Notes under the pieces: generated by a model | The model's input: only the letters and a program-made list of their open reading frames with translations | Told to the model about the DNA's origin: nothing | Database searches by the model: none | Position numbers and translations under genes: made by a program | Shown: positions 6,302 to 7,165 of the stretch, in pieces | Layout: every line of letters begins with the position of its first letter | Numbering within the stretch: the first letter of the stretch is position 1 | NCBI GenBank assembly: GCA_025360355.1 | Contig: JANYCL010000199.1 | Coordinates: forward strand, 1-7,165 | Length of the DNA stretch: 7,165 nucleotides | Direction of reading: 5' to 3' | From: Sphingobacteriaceae bacterium | GTDB taxonomy: Bacteria > Bacteroidota > Bacteroidia > B-17B0 > Aurantibacillaceae

Positions 6302-7165
6302 ATGTCGAAACAAACCGGAAAAATAACACAGGTAATTGGTCCTGTAGTAGATGTTAGATTTGATCTAGAAGGTGGTAAATTACCTAATATTTTAGATGCA
6401 TTAGAAATTGTTCGCGCGAACGGACAAAAACTTATTTTAGAAGTTCAGAAACACGTTGGTGAAGATACCATTCGTGCTATTGCGATGGATACCACTGATG
6501 GTATCAGTCGTGGTACTGAAGTAATTTCTACCGGTGCTTCTATCATGATGCCAACCGGCGAAAAAATTAAAGGTCGCTTATTTAATGTGGTTGGTGAAGC
6601 AATTGATGGTATCAATACTGTTAGCAACGAAAATGGCTATAGTATTCACCGCGCTTCTCCAAAATTCGAAGATCTTTCAACTGCAACTGAAGTATTATTT
6701 ACAGGTATAAAAGTAATTGACCTTATTGAGCCCTACGCAAAAGGTGGTAAGATCGGTTTATTTGGTGGTGCCGGTGTAGGTAAAACAGTATTGATCCAAG
6801 AATTAATTAATAATATCGCTAAAGGTCACTCAGGTTACTCGGTATTTGCCGGTGTAGGTGAGCGTTCCCGCGAAGGAAATGACTTATTACGTGAGATGAT
6901 CGAATCAGGCATCGTGAAATACGGTGAAGAATTTAAACATTCGATGGAAAAAGGCGGATGGGATCTTTCGAAAGTAGACATGAAAGAATTAGAAAAATCG
7001 CAAGCTACTTTCGTGTTCGGTCAAATGAATGAGCCTCCGGGGGCACGTGCTCGTGTAGCTTTATCAGGATTAACAATGGCTGAGTATTTCCGCGATGGTG
7101 GTGGTACTGGTCAGGGTAAAGATATTTTATTCTTTATTGATAATATTTTCCGTTTTACGCAAGCA
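6302..7165 (+). CDS. atpD: F1F0 ATP synthase subunit beta (3'-partial)
   Basis: Catalytic beta subunit of the F1 sector of ATP synthase, which makes ATP from ADP and phosphate at the cytoplasmic face of the membrane using the ion gradient. The first 288 codons of about 500 are present and the right edge cuts the gene. The N-terminal beta-barrel (about 1-80, with QVIGPVVDVRF) leads into the nucleotide-binding domain. Walker A is GGAGVGKT (155-162, K161); GERSREGND follows (186-194), with catalytic E187; then GQMNEPPGARARVALSG from 240; Walker B ends at D280 (ILFFIDNIFRFTQA). Compared from memory with E. coli, there are about 27 extra residues between REGND and GQMNEPPG (within 195-238) and about 5 extra in the GGGTGQG loop near 264-270; I recall both in Bacteroides AtpD. 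The ATG at 6302 gives the standard N-terminus. It appears to be the first gene of its transcription unit, since the upstream gene is divergent ribF. Confidence 0.98.
   Translation, partial: MSKQTGKITQVIGPVVDVRFDLEGGKLPNILDALEIVRANGQKLILEVQKHVGEDTIRAIAMDTTDGISRGTEVISTGASIMMPTGEKIKGRLFNVVGEAIDGINTVSNENGYSIHRASPKFEDLSTATEVLFTGIKVIDLIEPYAKGGKIGLFGGAGVGKTVLIQELINNIAKGHSGYSVFAGVGERSREGNDLLREMIESGIVKYGEEFKHSMEKGGWDLSKVDMKELEKSQATFVFGQMNEPPGARARVALSGLTMAEYFRDGGGTGQGKDILFFIDNIFRFTQA

Noticed and set aside
6445..6627. A 60-codon minus-strand open frame.
   Set aside because: It is antisense to the N-terminal part of atpD and has no independent support.
1..7165. A defence, mobile or biosynthetic island.
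   Set aside because: There is no integrase, transposase, tRNA-associated repeat, CRISPR array, restriction gene or precursor peptide. The gene set is housekeeping genes plus a common type of secreted peptidase.

Overview
This looks like ordinary chromosome from a low-GC member of the Bacteroidota, probably of a Flavobacteriales, Cytophagales or Chitinophagales type. Four signs agree. A secreted subtilase ends in a type IX secretion (T9SS) C-terminal sorting domain. The AtpD carries an extra segment of about 27 residues and a second one of about 5, in the places where I recall Bacteroidota AtpD having them. The start codons lack convincing Shine-Dalgarno sequences. The divergent intergenic region carries two exact TAnnTTTG elements, the Bacteroidota sigma -7 consensus. 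I cannot name a genus.

Layout. Positions 2-1753 (+) hold a SpoIIE/RsbU-type PP2C phosphatase with one clear and one probable GAF domain in front; its reading frame is open to the left edge, so the 5' end is probably missing. It converges on a leftward block of three genes: ribF (6194-5262), a short secreted leucine-rich-repeat protein (5286-4672) and a large secreted S8 peptidase (4626-1813). A hairpin followed by a T run on the minus strand (1789-1756) ends that block. A 107-bp divergent intergenic region (6195-6301) separates ribF from atpD, which runs rightward from 6302 and is cut by the right edge after 288 codons. No gene-free stretch exceeds 110 bp, and I see no RNA genes, mobile elements or CRISPR arrays.

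How the genes relate. ribF supplies FMN and FAD, and atpD encodes the catalytic subunit of F1-ATP synthase; these are housekeeping genes facing away from each other. The LRR gene overlaps ribF by 25 nt and is probably translated from the same transcript. The peptidase lies 45 bp further downstream and may be co-transcribed or have its own promoter. I see no functional link between flavin synthesis and the two exported proteins.

I did not find a clear undescribed system. The most unusual point is the LRR gene. Its frame contains no ATG at all between its upstream stop and its end. The best start is a TTG inside the end of ribF, directly abutting a run of seven A residues that reads A_AAA_AAT in the ribF frame. 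The other points worth a look are the altered histidine motif (HGVHVCG) and the roughly 290-residue unassigned region of the peptidase, and an AT-rich palindrome between the two divergent promoters.
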